Positions 61,695 through 64,000 of a stretch of DNA of 64,000 bases are shown here, one piece after another. This stretch comes from Vibrio pomeroyi. GTDB lineage: Bacteria; Pseudomonadota; Gammaproteobacteria; Enterobacterales; Vibrionaceae. The notes under the pieces were generated by a model, which saw nothing but the letters and a program-made list of their open reading frames with translations, did no database searches and was not told where the DNA came from. The position numbers and the translations under genes are program-made. Position 1 is the first letter of the stretch. Every line of letters starts with the position of its first letter. The stretch spans positions 2,852,001 through 2,916,000 of the forward strand of contig CP090854.1 in NCBI GenBank assembly GCA_041879425.1, in the 5' to 3' direction.

Positions 61695-63818
61695 TCACAT
61701 CTTTTTTAGATGCACAATTAAGGCTGACTCAGGGTCTAAAATAGGTAAGGTCAATCCAATTTCTTTGAGGTTGTCACCGCTTAACGTCAGTGTTTTATCC
61801 AACCATTGAGGGCGTTGCTTCATCAGTTGGAAGCTGGTCTGCGGCATCTCCACCAGCTTAACTTTGTATTGAGCGCTGTCCTCGACACAACTGATTCGAA
61901 GGGGTGACGGCAGAGCATGATCTGGCATGGCTAATTGGCACACCGTAATCAACATCTCGTCATCATTTTGCACACCATAAATGTTCTGATTCTTATCCGC
62001 AGGATCCATACGGAAGCTACGACCAGAGTGCAGAATATGGCGGAACTGTTTATGTAGAGCGATGTAGTGAGAGAAGGCTTTCTTCTCTTCTTGGGACTCT
62101 TTTACTGGGTCGAGCTCAACGCCCATGTGTCCCATTAATGCCGTTACACCGCGCATATTGATACTATGACGACGATTCGTTGAGTGGCATTCAGCTGGAC
62201 CAATGTGTGCGCCCATCACTTCTGGTGGGAAGAAGTAACTCATGCCCTTTTGAATCGCCTGACGCTCAAGCGCATCATTACAGTCCGATGCCCAAAAACG
62301 ATGTGTACGCTTAAGGATTTCAAAATCGATACGACCACCACCAGACGAACAAGATTCAATCTCAACCTCGGGGTGTGCTTCGTTAAGTTGGTCAACTAAG
62401 CGATACAAAGCCTGAGTTTGACCGTGCACTGCCGCTTTACCGTTATGGCCAGGTTGAACCAATTCGCGGTTCATGTCCCACTTGAGGTAGGTAATGTTGT
62501 AGCGAGTGAGCAGATCATCTAAACGTGAGAATAGGTAATCAAAGCACTCTGAATTTTGCAGATCTAAAACATACTGCCAACGACCTGAAGGCTGATGATA
62601 ACCTTGCAAACCAAGCACCCAATCAGGGTGGTTACGATATAGATTCGAATCTTGGCTCACCATTTCAGGTTCAACCCAAAGACCAAACTCCATACCTTGC
62701 TGGCTCACATGCTCAATAACAGGCTCTAAACCATTTGGGTATTTCGCTTCATCGAGATACCAGTCGCCTAACGCTGCACGTTCGCCGTCACGCCCAACGA
62801 ACCAACCATCATCAATAATGAAACGCTCAACGCCCATCACACCGGCTTCAGTCGCCATCTGCATGATGTACTCAGGTTTATGATCGAAGTAGATCCCTTC
62901 CCAAGTGTTTAAGTGAACAGGGCGTGGCTTATCGGTTGGAAAGTTGATGATGTTATCGCGAACAAATTGCTGAAAACGCTGAGCGATACCATTCAGCCCT
63001 GAATTACTGTAACAGCCAAATAGCCAAGGTGTTTGATAGCTTGCTTGAGGCTCAAGAATGGATTCGCCCGCTAACAATAACTCGCCAGCCTGCACAAAAC
63101 GACGACCGTCACTACGAACGTCAGCACGCATTTGGTGGTTGCCACTCCAACCTAAGTGAAAGCCCCACACCAAACCTTGTTGCTCTGAGAATCCCTGAGT
63201 ACCCGCAAACATACCCGGAAAGTTTTCATGAGAGGTGCGACCGCGGCGGTTCTCTTGCATGAAACCACCGTGCTCAAATCGCTGACGCTGTGTTTGGAAC
63301 TCATGACACCAACGACCATGGAACGTCATCAGCTCATTAGCATGATTCGGCAGTGGCAGTGTTGAGGACAATTTATTGAGGTAGTATTTACTGTCGCCTT
63401 TATTGGTAATCGTGACACGTTTTTGAACCACATCAGATTGGTAATCAAGCTTAATTTCGATGGTCAGTTCAAGCTTGGCTACCGTGTCTTCAAGAACAAA
63501 TGTCGCTTGCTGCACGTTAGCTTCACCGTCTGTAGTATTGGCTTCAACACGTGTGGTATTGAATACTGGCACCCAATCTAAGCCATCACGATGCCCTTCA
63601 ACTCCCGGTGCGTTAAAGTGGCCGCTACCCAGTTCAGGACATAGAGAAAGTGGCACATCGACATCAAGGCGCGCTTGAGAAATCGGTCTCTCGGTTGATA
63701 GCAGCAGATCTTCATCAATACTGGCGATCTTCGCTCCCCAGTGCAGGATCTCTGGAACACGCCCTGATTTGATGATCAAACTGTGATTTTTACTTGTTAG
63801 ATGAATAAACTCGCTCAT
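61695..63818 (-). CDS. Alpha-galactosidase, GH36
   Basis: 707 residues from the ATG at 63818 (GAGA eight bases upstream); a further ATG at 63830 has no ribosome-binding site. N-terminal beta-supersandwich (about 1-300), TIM barrel (about 310-640) and C-terminal beta domain. Catalytic nucleophile Asp448 in YLKWDMNRE and acid/base Asp512 in FWASDCND; the SCSSGGGRIDFEIL stretch between them marks the GH36 group of tetrameric enzymes (AgaA/RafA). It cleaves terminal alpha-1,6-galactose. Two LacI-type operators lie upstream. No regulator gene for it lies inside the window. Confidence 0.94.
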   Translation of the reverse strand: MSEFIHLTSKNHSLIIKSGRVPEILHWGAKIASIDEDLLLSTERPISQARLDVDVPLSLCPELGSGHFNAPGVEGHRDGLDWVPVFNTTRVEANTTDGEANVQQATFVLEDTVAKLELTIEIKLDYQSDVVQKRVTITNKGDSKYYLNKLSSTLPLPNHANELMTFHGRWCHEFQTQRQRFEHGGFMQENRRGRTSHENFPGMFAGTQGFSEQQGLVWGFHLGWSGNHQMRADVRSDGRRFVQAGELLLAGESILEPQASYQTPWLFGCYSNSGLNGIAQRFQQFVRDNIINFPTDKPRPVHLNTWEGIYFDHKPEYIMQMATEAGVMGVERFIIDDGWFVGRDGERAALGDWYLDEAKYPNGLEPVIEHVSQQGMEFGLWVEPEMVSQDSNLYRNHPDWVLGLQGYHQPSGRWQYVLDLQNSECFDYLFSRLDDLLTRYNITYLKWDMNRELVQPGHNGKAAVHGQTQALYRLVDQLNEAHPEVEIESCSSGGGRIDFEILKRTHRFWASDCNDALERQAIQKGMSYFFPPEVMGAHIGPAECHSTNRRHSINMRGVTALMGHMGVELDPVKESQEEKKAFSHYIALHKQFRHILHSGRSFRMDPADKNQNIYGVQNDDEMLITVCQLAMPDHALPSPLRISCVEDSAQYKVKLVEMPQTSFQLMKQRPQWLDKTLTLSGDNLKEIGLTLPILDPESALIVHLKKM

Positions 63819-63832
63819 AGCCAATCTCATAT

Positions 63833-63846
63833 TGTTTTCGTAAACA
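63833..63846. promoter_or_regulatory. LacI-type operator 1 of the alpha-galactosidase unit
   Basis: TGTTTTCGTAAACA, a near-palindrome with a central CpG, 15 bases before the chosen start codon. Confidence 0.6.
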
Positions 63847-63952
63847 TAACTTGAGATTAATAGTGAACCTAGAGATTATAATTAGTACCAAATAGAACAA
63901 ATAACGTGATCTAAAAGCAGTTAATCCTTATCAAAATTTGCACAAGATCGAC

Positions 63953-63966
63953 TGTTTTCGGAAACA
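63953..63966. promoter_or_regulatory. LacI-type operator 2 of the alpha-galactosidase unit
   Basis: TGTTTTCGGAAACA, differing from site 1 in one base and placed exactly 120 bases upstream of it. The spacing would allow DNA looping. Confidence 0.6.
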
Positions 63967-64000
63967 TAAATAGTGTTTCAAATGACATTTATTTGAAGGT

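Overview
The window reads as chromosomal DNA of a marine Vibrio, probably from the Splendidus/Harveyi side of the genus. The main grounds are the Na+-driven stator pair pomA/pomB, Vibrio-type ThiI, Crl, FrsA and DUF3622 proteins, and a gcvA/gcvB pair. I saw no transposase, integrase, CRISPR array, rRNA or tRNA gene.

Positions 1-30.4 kb are mostly housekeeping. They hold the 5' part of gcvA, the divergent sRNA gcvB, thiI, pomAB, the isoprenoid operon xseB-ispA-dxs, an ABM-domain monooxygenase, and a long minus-strand operon nrdR-ribD-ribE-ribBA-ribH-nusB-thiL-pgpA. Next come proBA, crl, frsA, a purine salvage pair (NCS2 permease plus gpt) under a full-consensus PurR box, pepD, a DUF3332 lipoprotein, an AstE-like deacylase, a DUF3622 protein, adenine deaminase, nnrS, a gamma-glutamylcyclotransferase-like gene and a tRNA-binding protein. 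A 1 kb gap at 21.5-22.5 kb carries a compact minus-strand unit encoding a 28-residue peptide with promoter, strong ribosome-binding site and terminator.

Positions 30.5-64 kb form a galactoside-utilisation region. galR faces the Leloir operon galE-galT-galK-galM. Next to it lies a plus-strand ebgR / ebgA-ebgC-ygjI-ygjI'-ygjJ-ygjK cluster, in the same gene order as Escherichia coli ebg-ygj but with the permease gene duplicated and YgjK turned into a predicted lipoprotein. Convergent to it is a lactose-type unit: two ABC permeases, a binding protein and a second beta-galactosidase (LacZ), with the ATPase gene divergent. After a MATE exporter and a DUF1330 gene, a GH36 alpha-galactosidase and an SLC5-type sodium symporter close the window.

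How it fits together (inference): beta-galactosides enter by the ABC system, and alpha-galactosides or galactose by the symporter. YgjJ and YgjK would act in the envelope. LacZ, EbgA and the GH36 enzyme would release galactose for GalM-GalK-GalT-GalE. At least three LacI-type operator classes can be read: GalR boxes at galR, galE and the ABC unit; EbgR boxes at ebgA and ygjJ; and a TGTTTTCGNAAACA pair at the alpha-galactosidase. The spacers also carry a composite REP-like element (two copies, both inside the gal operon) and a 29-bp dispersed repeat (four copies, all within 32.9-59.9 kb).
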